Assembly (NCBI RefSeq): GCF_026242195.1
Contig: NZ_RKLV01000002.1
Coordinates: forward strand, 224,753 to 288,752
DNA: 64,000 nt
Source: Halorutilus salinus
GTDB taxonomy: Archaea; Halobacteriota; Halobacteria; Halobacteriales; Halorutilaceae
Direction of reading: 5' to 3'
Shown: positions 16,709-25,472 of the stretch, in pieces
How positions within the stretch are numbered: the first letter of the stretch is position 1
Layout of the letters: every line of letters starts with the position of its first letter
Notes under the pieces: generated by a model
What the model saw: the letters and a program-made list of their open reading frames with translations, nothing else
What the model was told of the DNA's origin: nothing
Databases searched by the model: none
Made by a program: the position numbers and the translations under genes

Positions 16709-17482
16709 ATGCAGGCTCCTGTCACCCTGCTCACCGACTTCGACGACTTCTACGTCGCATCGATGCGCGGCGTCGTCGCGTCGCACGGCGTCCCTGTCAT
16801 CGACATCTACCACGAGGTACCGCCGCAGGACGTCCGCGCTGGCGCGTTCATACTCCGCAACGTCGCGCCGTACTTCCCCGAAGGAACCGTCCACTGCGTC
16901 GTTGTCGACCCCGGTGTTGGTACCGACCGCCGTTCGGTCGTCGCCGAGGCTGGCGACCAGTACCTCGTCGGTCCCGACAACGGAGTTCTGGTACCCGCGG
17001 CGCGCGAACTCGCGGGCGATGACGCGCGTTTCTACGACGCGCCGTACGACGAACCAGAGTCGCATACGTTCCACGGACGCGACGTATTCGCACCGCAGGC
17101 TGTACGTGTCGCCGTGGACGGGGTCGGCGCTGTCGCCGGCGAACGCGTCGAACCGACCCGACTTGACCTCGGCACACCGACTTTCGAAGGAGGCGAGGCG
17201 CGCGCAACCGTCGTCTACGTCGACCGTTTCGGGAACGCGGTTACGAACCTGAGCGGCGACGCCGTTCTCGCGCGTACCGACTACGGCGGTGAGGTCGTCA
17301 TCGACGGAAGACGCCTACCTTTCGAACGTACGTACGCCGACGTCGGACGCGGTGAACCCCTCGCTCTCGTCGGTAGCCACGGAAACCTTGAGGTAGCCGC
17401 GCGCGAGGCGAGCGGTGCCGACGTACTCGGTCTATCTTCGGGCGACGATCTGACCGTCCGTCCGGAGACGAAAGAGGGATAA
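16709..17482 (+). CDS. SAM hydroxide adenosyltransferase (DUF62 family)
   Basis: 257 residues. N-terminal LLTDFDDFYVASMRGV and VVVDPGVGTDRR and GPDNGVL are hallmarks of the fluorinase/chlorinase/DUF62 family. Non-halogenase members split S-adenosylmethionine with water to adenosine and methionine; the C-terminal beta-barrel begins around residue 165. The physiological purpose is not settled; SAM level control is likely. Starts 93 bases upstream-divergent from the SRP RNA. Confidence 0.85.
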   Translation: MQAPVTLLTDFDDFYVASMRGVVASHGVPVIDIYHEVPPQDVRAGAFILRNVAPYFPEGTVHCVVVDPGVGTDRRSVVAEAGDQYLVGPDNGVLVPAARELAGDDARFYDAPYDEPESHTFHGRDVFAPQAVRVAVDGVGAVAGERVEPTRLDLGTPTFEGGEARATVVYVDRFGNAVTNLSGDAVLARTDYGGEVVIDGRRLPFERTYADVGRGEPLALVGSHGNLEVAAREASGADVLGLSSGDDLTVRPETKEG

Positions 17483-17504
17483 GACGGACGCGATAACCAC
17501 CCGT

Positions 17505-18347
17505 ATGATAGTAGCAGGCTCGGAGTCGCAGGTTCTCGCGGCGCGCGTCGCGCGCGAGACGGGACGCAAACTCGTACGTGTCGAGCACGAAAGCTTCCCC
17601 GACGGCGAACGTCTCGTCCGCGTCCCCGGCGTCGAAGACAAGGAGGTCGCGGTCGTTGCGAGTACGCCTACGGATGAGGCGTACGTCGAACTCCTCCAGA
17701 TACTCGATGCCGTCCGCGGTGCGTCACGTACCGACCTCGTTATACCTTACATGGGCTACTCACGTCAGGACGACGAGTTCGAAGATGGTGAGGCGGTTTC
17801 GGCGCGTGCTCTCGGCTCCGCGCTCCCGCACGTCGACTCGGTCACGACCGTCAACCTCCACGAGACGGACGTACTCGAAGACTGGTTCGACGCCCCTGAA
17901 AGACGTGACCTCGACGCCGCACCCGCTCTCGCCGACGCGTTTACCGAAGAACTCGAAGAGCCTCTGGTCGTAGCGCCCGACGGCGGCGCGCGCAAACTCG
18001 CACAGAGCCTCGCCGAACGCGTGGGCGGCGACGCCGACCATCTCGTAAAGAAACGTCTCTCAGGCGACGAGGTACGTATCGAGACGCAGGAGGTCGACGC
18101 CCAAGGACGCGACGCCGTCCTCGTCGACGACATAGTGGCTACGGGCGGGACGATGACCGAGGCGGTCGAGGTTCTACGCGGGAATGGCGCGCGCTCCGTC
18201 CGTGTCGCGTGTGTCCATCCCGTCTTCGCGCGTAACGCAGTCCTGCGTCTCTACTCGGCGGGCGTCGAACGCGTCGTGGCGACGGACACGCTCGGCACGG
18301 CGTTGAGCGAGGCGTCCGTCGCGCCGGTTCTCGCGCGCCATCTCTGA
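17505..18347 (+). CDS. prs: ribose-phosphate pyrophosphokinase
   Basis: 280 residues, the shorter archaeal form. Makes PRPP for nucleotide, histidine and tryptophan synthesis. Visible motifs: YMGYSRQDDEF, NLHETDVLEDWF, PDGGARK and the PRPP loop VLVDDIVATGGTM. Lies 22 bases after the SAM hydrolase, so it may be cotranscribed. Confidence 0.92.
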   Translation: MIVAGSESQVLAARVARETGRKLVRVEHESFPDGERLVRVPGVEDKEVAVVASTPTDEAYVELLQILDAVRGASRTDLVIPYMGYSRQDDEFEDGEAVSARALGSALPHVDSVTTVNLHETDVLEDWFDAPERRDLDAAPALADAFTEELEEPLVVAPDGGARKLAQSLAERVGGDADHLVKKRLSGDEVRIETQEVDAQGRDAVLVDDIVATGGTMTEAVEVLRGNGARSVRVACVHPVFARNAVLRLYSAGVERVVATDTLGTALSEASVAPVLARHL

Positions 18348-18385
18348 ACCGTCGGAGGTATGACGCCGCAAGCCGACGTACGTCT

Positions 18386-18910
18386 ATGATAGAGGTCGAG
18401 GTCAAGGTACGTGCATCGCTTGACGAGGCTGAGGAAAGTCTCACCCAACTTGACGCCCAAGAGGTTGGGGAAAAGAGACAGGTCGATACGTACTTCTCCG
18501 CTCCACACCGTGACTTCGCTCAAACCGACGAGGCTCTGCGCGTACGGCGCGAGAACGGCGACGCGTACGTGACGTACAAGGGAGCCAAACGCGGCGACGG
18601 TACAAAGACAAGGCAGGAGCACGAAACCTCCGTCGGCGACGCCCAAACCGCGCGCGCCGTACTCGAATCACTCGGCTTCGAGGAGTTCGGAACCGTCGAG
18701 AAGGATCGGCGTCTCTACGTCCTCGACGGCACGACGGTTACGCTCGACGAGGTCGACGGTCTCGGCGAGTTCGTCGAGGTCGAACTGGAGCGCGAGGAAG
18801 GCGACGACAACGACGAGGCGCGCGAGGCGGTCTTCGGTACGCTCGAACGTCTCGATCTCGACCCTCAGGACTCCGTAACCGAGTCGTATCTCGAACTCCT
18901 GTACGCGTGA
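18386..18910 (+). CDS. CYTH-domain protein, class IV adenylate cyclase-like
   Basis: 174 residues. The N-terminal ExExK motif (E3, E5, K7), then YFSAPHRDF, ALRVRR and LDEVDGLGEFVEVELE, define a CYTH triphosphate tunnel enzyme. Archaeal members are annotated as CyaB adenylate cyclase or thiamine triphosphatase; the product here cannot be told. Downstream of prs by 38 bases. Confidence 0.82.
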   Translation: MIEVEVKVRASLDEAEESLTQLDAQEVGEKRQVDTYFSAPHRDFAQTDEALRVRRENGDAYVTYKGAKRGDGTKTRQEHETSVGDAQTARAVLESLGFEEFGTVEKDRRLYVLDGTTVTLDEVDGLGEFVEVELEREEGDDNDEAREAVFGTLERLDLDPQDSVTESYLELLYA

Positions 18911-19164
18911 CGTTACGGCTAAGTGGACGCGCGAGGATGTGGTAGTATGCCGCGCGCCGTGGAGAGCAAAGACGACGGTTCGGTCATACATAACCGAGGC
19001 GGTACACGGAGGGGGAAGGGCGACGTAGCCGTACGGCTCGGCGACTGTTCCGCGTATGACGGCTCCCACACGGCGAAAACGGCTGAGAACGACACGGCTC
19101 CGTACAGGTACTGTAACGACGACGGCGACGGCGAGCGCCGACAGCCTTCACCGGATCGAACCGA
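18911..19164. other. gap with no recognised gene
   Basis: 254 bases between the CYTH gene and pssD. One open frame (ATG 18947 to 19168, 73 codons) ends in an ATGA overlap with pssD, but its product is rich in Arg, Asp, Gly and Ser, has no hydrophobic core and resembles nothing known to me. I do not call it a gene. Confidence 0.5.
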
Positions 19165-19752
19165 ATGATAGCACGCGTCGGCTTTAGATGGATCGCGGTC
19201 GCGTGTCTCGTACCTGCTGTCGCATCGTTTTACTCCCCCACAGCCTTCTCGGTCGCCGTCGCTTTACCTATACTCGTAGCCGTCTTCTTCCGTGACCCCG
19301 ACCGCGAACCCGACGGATCCGGTGTCGTCTCACCCGCCGACGGAAAGGTGTCGGTCGTGCGCGAGGAGGACGGAAGGCTACGCGTCGGCGTCTTCATGAA
19401 CCTCCACGACGTTCACGTCAACCGCGCACCCGTCGGAGGCACCGTCTCTTCGACCGTCCACCACGACGGAGCGCACCGCCCGGCTTTCTCTAAGGACAGC
19501 GACCGTAACGAGCGTCTGGAGACGACCATCGGCGGCTTCGGCGTGGTACAGATCGCGGGCGCTTTCGCACGTCGTATCACGACGTACGTCGAAGAAGGGG
19601 AAGCCGTCGAAAGGGGTGAACGTCTCGGTGTCATAGCCTTCGGTTCGCGCGCGGATGTTGTCTTCCCCGCGTCGTACACGCGAGACGACCTCCGCGTCGA
19701 GGAAGGCGACCGCGTCCGCGCGGGCGAGACGGTTCTCGCTAACGACGGATGA
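19165..19752 (+). CDS. pssD: archaetidylserine decarboxylase
   Basis: 195 residues, compact archaeal form of phosphatidylserine decarboxylase with a hydrophobic N-terminus. SPADGKV, MNLHDVHVNRAPVGG and the self-cleavage site AFGSR (cut between Gly and Ser to give the pyruvoyl group) are present. Makes archaetidylethanolamine, the lipid linked in haloarchaea to the PGF-CTERM protein-anchoring route. It sits directly before artA, which supports the role. The usual partner archaetidylserine synthase is not in the window. Confidence 0.9.
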   Translation: MIARVGFRWIAVACLVPAVASFYSPTAFSVAVALPILVAVFFRDPDREPDGSGVVSPADGKVSVVREEDGRLRVGVFMNLHDVHVNRAPVGGTVSSTVHHDGAHRPAFSKDSDRNERLETTIGGFGVVQIAGAFARRITTYVEEGEAVERGERLGVIAFGSRADVVFPASYTRDDLRVEEGDRVRAGETVLANDG

Positions 19753-19791
19753 GCGGTAAGCTTTTGACCGCGAATACCGTAACCTCCCCCG

Positions 19792-20634
19792 ATGGAAGCC
19801 ATAACACTACTGCTCTGGACGGCGATAGCCCTGTTCCTTCTCGGAGCCGTCTACGAGGATCGCGCATACGTCCTCTCCGCCGCGGGCTGGGTGTTCTTCG
19901 GCGCGTTCTGGTTCGTCCGTATACCTATCTACCTCGGAACCAACAGCTGGATAAAGGTTATACTCGCCGTCGTCGCACTTCCGCTATCCGTATACGTCGG
20001 CTACCGTCTGGTTAACGAGGAACGCGACACGGTTCTCAAGCTGAGCCAAGCCGTCGCCGCCATGGGGATCATCTACCTACCGTTCGGTCTCATAGGCGCT
20101 CTCAACACCGCCCTTATCGAACACACGGCGGCGCAGACGAACCGTATAATGTCGGTTCTCGGCGTCAACGCACAGCTCATAACCGGCGACGGTGTACGTA
20201 ACATCTTCGCCGTCACCAACCCCGCGACAGGGGAGGAGTACAGGACGCATATCATACTCGCGTGTACGGGTATCGGTAGCATGGCTATCTTTGCGGGGCT
20301 AATCTCCGTGATACGCGCACCGTTCCGTAGGAAGACGATGGCGTTCGCCGTCTCCGTACCCGTCATATACGCCCTCAACCTCGGACGTAACGTGTTCATA
20401 GCGACGGCGTACGGATACCAGTGGTTCCCGTACGGCGAGGGTTTCATCGCGTCCGTCACGGGTAAGTTCGACGCGTACGCGAGCTTCTTCTGGGCTGACA
20501 AGGTTATATCCCAGGGCTTGAGTGTAATCGTCCTCGTCGGTATACTGCTCGCTGTCATCCGTTTCCTCCCCGAACTCACACATCTTCTTGACGAGGTGCT
20601 TGAACTCCTCGGCATCAAGAATAAGACTGCATGA
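19792..20634 (+). CDS. artA: archaeosortase A
   Basis: 280 residues, about eight membrane segments. The active-site cysteine is in ACTGIGSM (Cys158) and the essential arginine in LNLGRNVFI (Arg199), as in the exosortase/archaeosortase family. It removes C-terminal PGF-CTERM tails from surface proteins and attaches them to a lipid. In the usual third catalytic region this protein reads FFWADKVIS. 39 bases after pssD, and its stop overlaps the next start (ATGA). No intact PGF-CTERM substrate is seen in this window; the broken GLUG protein at 58.8 kb may once have been one. Confidence 0.92.
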   Translation: MEAITLLLWTAIALFLLGAVYEDRAYVLSAAGWVFFGAFWFVRIPIYLGTNSWIKVILAVVALPLSVYVGYRLVNEERDTVLKLSQAVAAMGIIYLPFGLIGALNTALIEHTAAQTNRIMSVLGVNAQLITGDGVRNIFAVTNPATGEEYRTHIILACTGIGSMAIFAGLISVIRAPFRRKTMAFAVSVPVIYALNLGRNVFIATAYGYQWFPYGEGFIASVTGKFDAYASFFWADKVISQGLSVIVLVGILLAVIRFLPELTHLLDEVLELLGIKNKTA

Positions 20635-21356
20635 TCGAGGGTGACGAGGGGTCAGAGACACCCGCGGGTGGGTTCGAAGACCTAAGCTTCGGCGCGGGTG
20701 CGGTCTACGTTCCTGAGGAGGACGTCGCCTCCGTCAGCGATCTGCACGTCGGTCTTGCCGATGCCGCGAGACGTGACGGGACTGCGTTACCCTTCGACGA
20801 GGAGACGGCGCTTGAAGAAGCCGTACGCGACGTACTGACCCGTTCCGAGCCTTCGACACTTGTTTTCGACGGCGACGTACAGCACTCGTTCGGGGGTATC
20901 GGTGACGCGGGCGACACCGTCCGGCGTCTGGAGCGCGTTACTGAGACGTACGGAGCCGAACCCGTCTTCGTTGAAGGCAACCACGACACCGATCTTGACG
21001 CCGTTGTTGAGACGGAGGCTTGGCACGAGGAAGGCGACGTCGTCTTCGTCCACGGCGACACGGTTCCCGCGAACCTTCCCGACGCGTCCCTGTACGTCGT
21101 CGGACACGACCATCCGACGGTCGAGATAGAGGGTCAGAAGCAGTCCTGTTTCCTGCACGGACCTTACGAGGACGCGGCGGTAGTCATGACTCCCGCGCTC
21201 AACCCTCTGTGTGAGGGCGTCGTAGTCAACGAGATGCGCGCATACGACTTCATGTCACCGTTCGTACGCGACTTCGACCGTTTCCGTGTCGCGGTCGAAA
21301 CCCGAGACGAGGCTCTGCGTTTCCCGCCGATCGACGACTTCCGGCGTATGCTTTGA
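20631..21356 (+). CDS. metallophosphoesterase
   Basis: 241 residues. Calcineurin-like signature in order: SDLHVG, FDGDVQHSF, EGNHD, HGD and GHDHP. This ICC-like archaeal family hydrolyses phosphomono- or diesters with two metal ions; the substrate is unknown. Last gene of the pssD-artA set by its four-base overlap with artA. Confidence 0.88.
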   Translation: MIEGDEGSETPAGGFEDLSFGAGAVYVPEEDVASVSDLHVGLADAARRDGTALPFDEETALEEAVRDVLTRSEPSTLVFDGDVQHSFGGIGDAGDTVRRLERVTETYGAEPVFVEGNHDTDLDAVVETEAWHEEGDVVFVHGDTVPANLPDASLYVVGHDHPTVEIEGQKQSCFLHGPYEDAAVVMTPALNPLCEGVVVNEMRAYDFMSPFVRDFDRFRVAVETRDEALRFPPIDDFRRML

Positions 21357-21796
21357 CCCCCTCCTCCGCCTGAAGTTGGAGGAATCCGCGAAGCGGATAT
21401 TAAGGTTGGGCGTTTCCTAACGGTCAAGTTCCCTTTCGGGAGCCGTGTCGTAGGTTCCCGCCTAATTATTATCGAAGGCGTGGTTTACAGCTCGTATAGC
21501 ACGGTCAAACGTGCCTATCTCCCCAGTCATGGTGGGCGTGTCTTCGCAAGGTCAAAGACCTTGCTCAACGGCAGGTTGTTCAGCCTGCGAGTTTCCGCTT
21601 ACGTCAACCTAATGTTACGGCGGTTTCAATACGCATTAGGAAAATAAATTCTTTGTGTTGAATATCCAGACAGACTACGGAGTGCGATAGGTTGACCTTT
21701 CGACGCATTCATTCTGACCCTAAAGGGTCAGGCATTCTGCTGTACTACGTGTAATCAGTTGAACTTATCCGTAGCCGTCGCCAAGACGGCGTAAAG
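21357..21796. repeat. hairpin-rich non-coding stretch, possible IS200/IS605 (TnpB) remnant
   Basis: 440 bases without a credible gene. At least eight inverted repeats occur: 21362-21383 (TCCTCC/GGAGGA), 21385-21397 (TCCGC/GCGGA), 21430-21441, 21499-21514 (GCACG/CGTGC), 21546-21564 (8-base stem around AAA), 21571-21588, 21608-21640 (CCTAATG/CATTAGG) and 21714-21731 (CTGACCC/GGGTCAG). The motif TTGGAGGAATCC followed by a small hairpin resembles right ends of haloarchaeal TnpB elements, where the omega-RNA lies. It follows the phosphoesterase stop at once and precedes grpE. Could be a MITE-like relic or an unknown structured RNA. Confidence 0.45.
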
Positions 21797-22375
21797 GTGA
21801 GAGTTTTGGACACAGAGGAGAAACACGACGGCGGTGACGACGAACCGGCGGAACCGGAGAAGCTCCGTAACCGTCTCGAAGAGCGCCAAGAACGTATCGA
21901 CGAACTCGAAGGCGAACTCGCCGAGCGACAAGGGCGCGTCGACGAACTCGAATCACGCGTCAAACGCGTTCAGGCGGACTTTCAGAACTACAAGAAACGC
22001 GCCGAGGAGCGCAGGGAGGAGGTTCGTGAGCGCGCCACCGAAGACCTCGTCGAACGTCTGCTCGGCGTCCGTGACGACATCGACAGGGCGCTCGAAGCCG
22101 ACGAGGAGACGGACGCCGACGGTGAGGATCTGCGTGAGGGCGTTGAAATCATACGTGACGAACTCGACGACGTTCTCCGCGACGAAGGCGTCGAACGTGT
22201 CGAGACCGATGAGTTCGACCCTGAGAAACACGAGGCTATGATGCGCGTCGACTCCGAGGAACACGAGGAAGGAGAGGTGGTGGACGTTTACGAACAGGGC
22301 TACGTCATGGCTGGGCGCGTCCTACGTCCCGCGAAGGTAACCGTTGCCGACGGAGACGAGGGCGAAGACGAGTAA
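21797..22375 (+). CDS. grpE: nucleotide exchange factor GrpE
   Basis: 192 residues. Long N-terminal coiled coil (RNRLEERQERIDELEGEL and on), then VQADFQNYKKRAEER and the beta-domain ending in YEQGYVMAGRVLRPAKVTV, all typical of GrpE. Releases ADP from DnaK. First gene of grpE-dnaK-dnaJ. The start is a GTG at 21797, or a TTG nine bases later; the N-terminal tail is poorly conserved so this is open. Confidence 0.92.
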   Translation: MRVLDTEEKHDGGDDEPAEPEKLRNRLEERQERIDELEGELAERQGRVDELESRVKRVQADFQNYKKRAEERREEVRERATEDLVERLLGVRDDIDRALEADEETDADGEDLREGVEIIRDELDDVLRDEGVERVETDEFDPEKHEAMMRVDSEEHEEGEVVDVYEQGYVMAGRVLRPAKVTVADGDEGEDE

Positions 22376-22418
22376 AAACAAGCTTTTAGCCATCGGACTG
22401 ACAACCCTCGTGTAACCG

Positions 22419-24341
22419 ATGGCTTCAGAGAAGATACTCGGTATCGATCTTGGTACGACGAACAGCGCGATGGCTATCATGGAGGCGGGCGACCCTGACA
22501 TAATCGAGAACTCCGAGGGCGACCGCACGACGCCTTCGGTGGTCGCGTTCAGCGACGACGGCGAACGCCTCGTCGGAAAGACGGCGAAGAATCAGGCGGT
22601 TCAGAATCCCGACAGGACGGTACAGTCTATAAAACGCCATATGGGTGAGGAGTATGAGGTAACCGTCGACAACGAGGACTACACGCCGGAGCAGATCAGC
22701 GCGATGGTACTCCAGAAGATGAAACGCGACGCCGAGGACTACCTCGGCGAGGAGATCGAGCGCGCCGTTATAACCGTCCCCGCCTACTTCTCCGACGCAC
22801 AGAGGCAGGCGACCAAGGACGCAGGGAAGATAGCGGGTCTTGAGGTCGAACGTATCGTAAACGAACCCACCGCCGCGGCGATGGCTTACGGTCTCGACGA
22901 CGAGTCCGATCAGACCGTCCTCGTCTACGACCTCGGCGGAGGGACGTTCGACGTCTCCATACTCGAACTCGGCGGCGGCGTCTACGAGGTCGTGGCGACG
23001 AGCGGAGACAACGATCTTGGCGGCGACGACTGGGACAACGCGATCATCGAACATCTCGCCGACGGGTTCGAGGACGAACACGGTATCGACCTACGTGAGG
23101 ACAGACAGGCTCTCCAGCGTCTCAAGGACGCCGCGGAGGAGGCGAAGATAGAGCTTTCGTCGCGCAAGGAGACGAGCATAAACCTACCGTTCATCGCCGC
23201 GGGCGACGACGGACCTATCAACCTCGAAACCTCGCTCACCCGCGCCAAGTTCGAGTCGCTGACCGACGACCTTCTGGGGCGTACGACCGAACCGATGCGT
23301 CAGGCTATGGACGATGCGGGCGTCGACGAGGACGGTATAGACGAGATAATACTCGTCGGCGGTTCGACACGTATGCCGCAGGTGCGCGGTATGATAGGCG
23401 ACGAGGTCGGTATCGAGCCACGCCGCGACGTAAACCCCGACGAGGCGGTGGCGCTCGGCGCGGCGATACAGGGCGGCGTCCTAAGCGGAGAGGTCGACGA
23501 CCTCGTTCTCCTCGATGTCACCCCGCTGTCGCTCGGTATAGAGACGAAGGGCGGCGTCTTCACACGTCTAATCGACCGCAACACGACGATACCCACGGAG
23601 GCGTCGAAGGTCTTCACGACGGCGGCGGACAACCAGACGAGCGTCACCGTACGTGTCTTCCAGGGCGAGCGCGAGATCGCGGAGGAGAACGAACTCCTCG
23701 ACGAGTTCATGCTGTCGGGTATACCGCCCGCGCCCGCAGGGACGCCACAGATAGAGGTCACTTTCTCGCTTGACGAGAACGGCATCGTCAACGTCGAGGC
23801 TGAGGACAAGGGTAGCGGCACGACGGAGTCGGTTACTATCGAGGGCGGCACGGGTCTTTCGGACGAGGAGATAGACGATATGGTGAACGAGGCGGAGAAA
23901 CACGCCGAGGAGGACGAGCGCAGACGCGAGCGCATAGAGGCACGTAACGAGGCGGAGAGCGCCGCCAACCGAGCCGAAACAACGCTCGACGACAACCGCG
24001 AAGAGGTCGACGAGACGACGGCGGAGGAGGTCGAGGAAGCCGTCGAAGAGGTACGCGACGTGCTCGAAGACGAAGACGCCACAAAGGACGAACTCGAAGA
24101 CGTGACCGAGTCGCTCAACGAGGCGGTGCAGGAGATGAGCAAGGAGATATACGCCGAGGCTGGCGAACCGGATGCAGGCGGTGCCGCAGGTGCAGGAGCC
24201 GCGGGTGCTGGAGGTGCCGCGGGCGCAGGTGCTGGTGGCGGCGCGGGCGGTGCCGACTTCGACTTCAGTCAGGCTGGCGGTGACTCAGGAACCGACGCCG
24301 AGGAAGCAGACTTCGAAGACTCGGAAAAGGACGACGGGTAA
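22419..24341 (+). CDS. dnaK: molecular chaperone DnaK
   Basis: 640 residues, full length. ATPase domain with [25 protein letters not shown] and LVGGSTRMP; substrate-binding domain from about residue 375 with [12 protein letters not shown]; alpha-helical lid; then a Gly/Ala-rich and acidic tail in place of a eukaryotic-type EEVD. Refolds proteins with DnaJ and GrpE in the cytoplasm. Only 43 bases from grpE; six bases from dnaJ. Confidence 0.97.
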   Translation: MASEKILGIDLGTTNSAMAIMEAGDPDIIENSEGDRTTPSVVAFSDDGERLVGKTAKNQAVQNPDRTVQSIKRHMGEEYEVTVDNEDYTPEQISAMVLQKMKRDAEDYLGEEIERAVITVPAYFSDAQRQATKDAGKIAGLEVERIVNEPTAAAMAYGLDDESDQTVLVYDLGGGTFDVSILELGGGVYEVVATSGDNDLGGDDWDNAIIEHLADGFEDEHGIDLREDRQALQRLKDAAEEAKIELSSRKETSINLPFIAAGDDGPINLETSLTRAKFESLTDDLLGRTTEPMRQAMDDAGVDEDGIDEIILVGGSTRMPQVRGMIGDEVGIEPRRDVNPDEAVALGAAIQGGVLSGEVDDLVLLDVTPLSLGIETKGGVFTRLIDRNTTIPTEASKVFTTAADNQTSVTVRVFQGEREIAEENELLDEFMLSGIPPAPAGTPQIEVTFSLDENGIVNVEAEDKGSGTTESVTIEGGTGLSDEEIDDMVNEAEKHAEEDERRRERIEARNEAESAANRAETTLDDNREEVDETTAEEVEEAVEEVRDVLEDEDATKDELEDVTESLNEAVQEMSKEIYAEAGEPDAGGAAGAGAAGAGGAAGAGAGGGAGGADFDFSQAGGDSGTDAEEADFEDSEKDDG

Positions 24342-24347
24342 CACCTG

Positions 24348-25472
24348 ATGGCTCGGGACTACTACGACGCACTCGGTGTCGACCGCGACGCCTCGCAGGA
24401 CGAGGTGAAGAGCGCGTACCGCGAGAAGGCGCGCGAGTACCATCCGGACGCGAGCGACCACGAGAACGCTCAGGAACGTTTCAAGGAGATACAGGAGGCG
24501 TACGAGGTTTTGGGCGACGAGGAGAAACGCGAGGCGTACGACCAGATGGGGCACGACAGGTTCAAGCAGGCGGAGAAACAGGGCTTCGATCCCTCCGAGG
24601 CGGGTGCCGGCGCGGGTACAGGAGGCGGACGCTCACGCGGCGGTATGGGAGGAGGCGGCGGTCTCGGAGATATCTTCGACGACCTGTTCGGCGGTGGCTT
24701 CGGCGGCGGTGGCGGACCCGACGCCAAGACATCCGTCACCGTCACGCTCGAAGACGTGTACGAGGGTGCCGAGAAGGAGGTTACGTACACCACGACCGCC
24801 GAATGCGGTACGTGCGACGGAACCGGCGCGGCGGAGCCTTCTAACGCACGTCGGTGTGGCACGTGCGGCGGTTCGGGACGCGTCGAACAGCGCCAGCGCA
24901 CGCCTTTCGGACAGGCGACGACGGTTACCGAATGCCCCGACTGTGGCGGTAGCGGAACGGCGTACGACGAAGCCTGTGGCGACTGTGCCGGCGATGGAGA
25001 GGTGCGTGACCGCGTGACGCGCACCGTCGAGATACCTGCGGGCGTCGAGGACGGGACGACGCTACGTCTCCGTGACGCGGGTACCGAGATACATATTGAG
25101 GTTAGGGTTGAGGAGCACGACATCTTCGAACGCGACGGCGCTGATGTCTACTACGCACACCCCGTCTCGTTCCCGCAGGCCGTCTTCGGCGACACGGTTA
25201 CGGTTCCTACACTCGAAGGCGAGGTCGACATGGAGGTTTCCGCGGGAACACGTAGCGGCGAAACCTTCCGTCTATCCGACCGTGGTATTCCACGTATGCA
25301 GAGACGCGGACGCGGCGATCAGTACGTACGTGTCGAGGTCGTGGTTCCGAACCCGTCCGATCTTACCGACGAACAGCGCGAGGCTCTCTCCGAGTTTGCA
25401 TCGGCGGGCGGTGACGAGATAGAGTACGACGAAGGCTTTCTTGAGAAGCTAAAGCGCGGCGTCTTCAGCTAA
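24348..25472 (+). CDS. dnaJ: chaperone protein DnaJ
   Basis: 374 residues. J domain with the HPD motif (REYHPDASD), a Gly-rich linker, four CxxCxGxG-type zinc repeats (CGTCDGTG, CGTCGGSG, CPDCGGSG, CGDCAGDG) and the C-terminal peptide-binding domain. Stimulates DnaK ATPase and delivers clients. Ends with a four-base overlap with the convergent gene. Confidence 0.97.
   Translation: MARDYYDALGVDRDASQDEVKSAYREKAREYHPDASDHENAQERFKEIQEAYEVLGDEEKREAYDQMGHDRFKQAEKQGFDPSEAGAGAGTGGGRSRGGMGGGGGLGDIFDDLFGGGFGGGGGPDAKTSVTVTLEDVYEGAEKEVTYTTTAECGTCDGTGAAEPSNARRCGTCGGSGRVEQRQRTPFGQATTVTECPDCGGSGTAYDEACGDCAGDGEVRDRVTRTVEIPAGVEDGTTLRLRDAGTEIHIEVRVEEHDIFERDGADVYYAHPVSFPQAVFGDTVTVPTLEGEVDMEVSAGTRSGETFRLSDRGIPRMQRRGRGDQYVRVEVVVPNPSDLTDEQREALSEFASAGGDEIEYDEGFLEKLKRGVFS

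Noticed and set aside
16297..16734. Several open frames across the region 16.3-16.7 kb
   Set aside because: They lie over the SRP RNA, whose helix 1 and helix 8 are well supported, and their products are basic and low-complexity.
18947..19168. Open frame of 73 codons before pssD
   Set aside because: It overlaps pssD by ATGA, but the product has no hydrophobic core and no likeness to anything known to me.
21357..21796. RNase P RNA
   Set aside because: Length would fit but I find no conserved RNase P core motif such as GAGGAAAGUCC.
23300..24142. Long minus-strand frame opposite dnaK
   Set aside because: Serine-rich shadow of a high-GC gene; dnaK is unquestionable.
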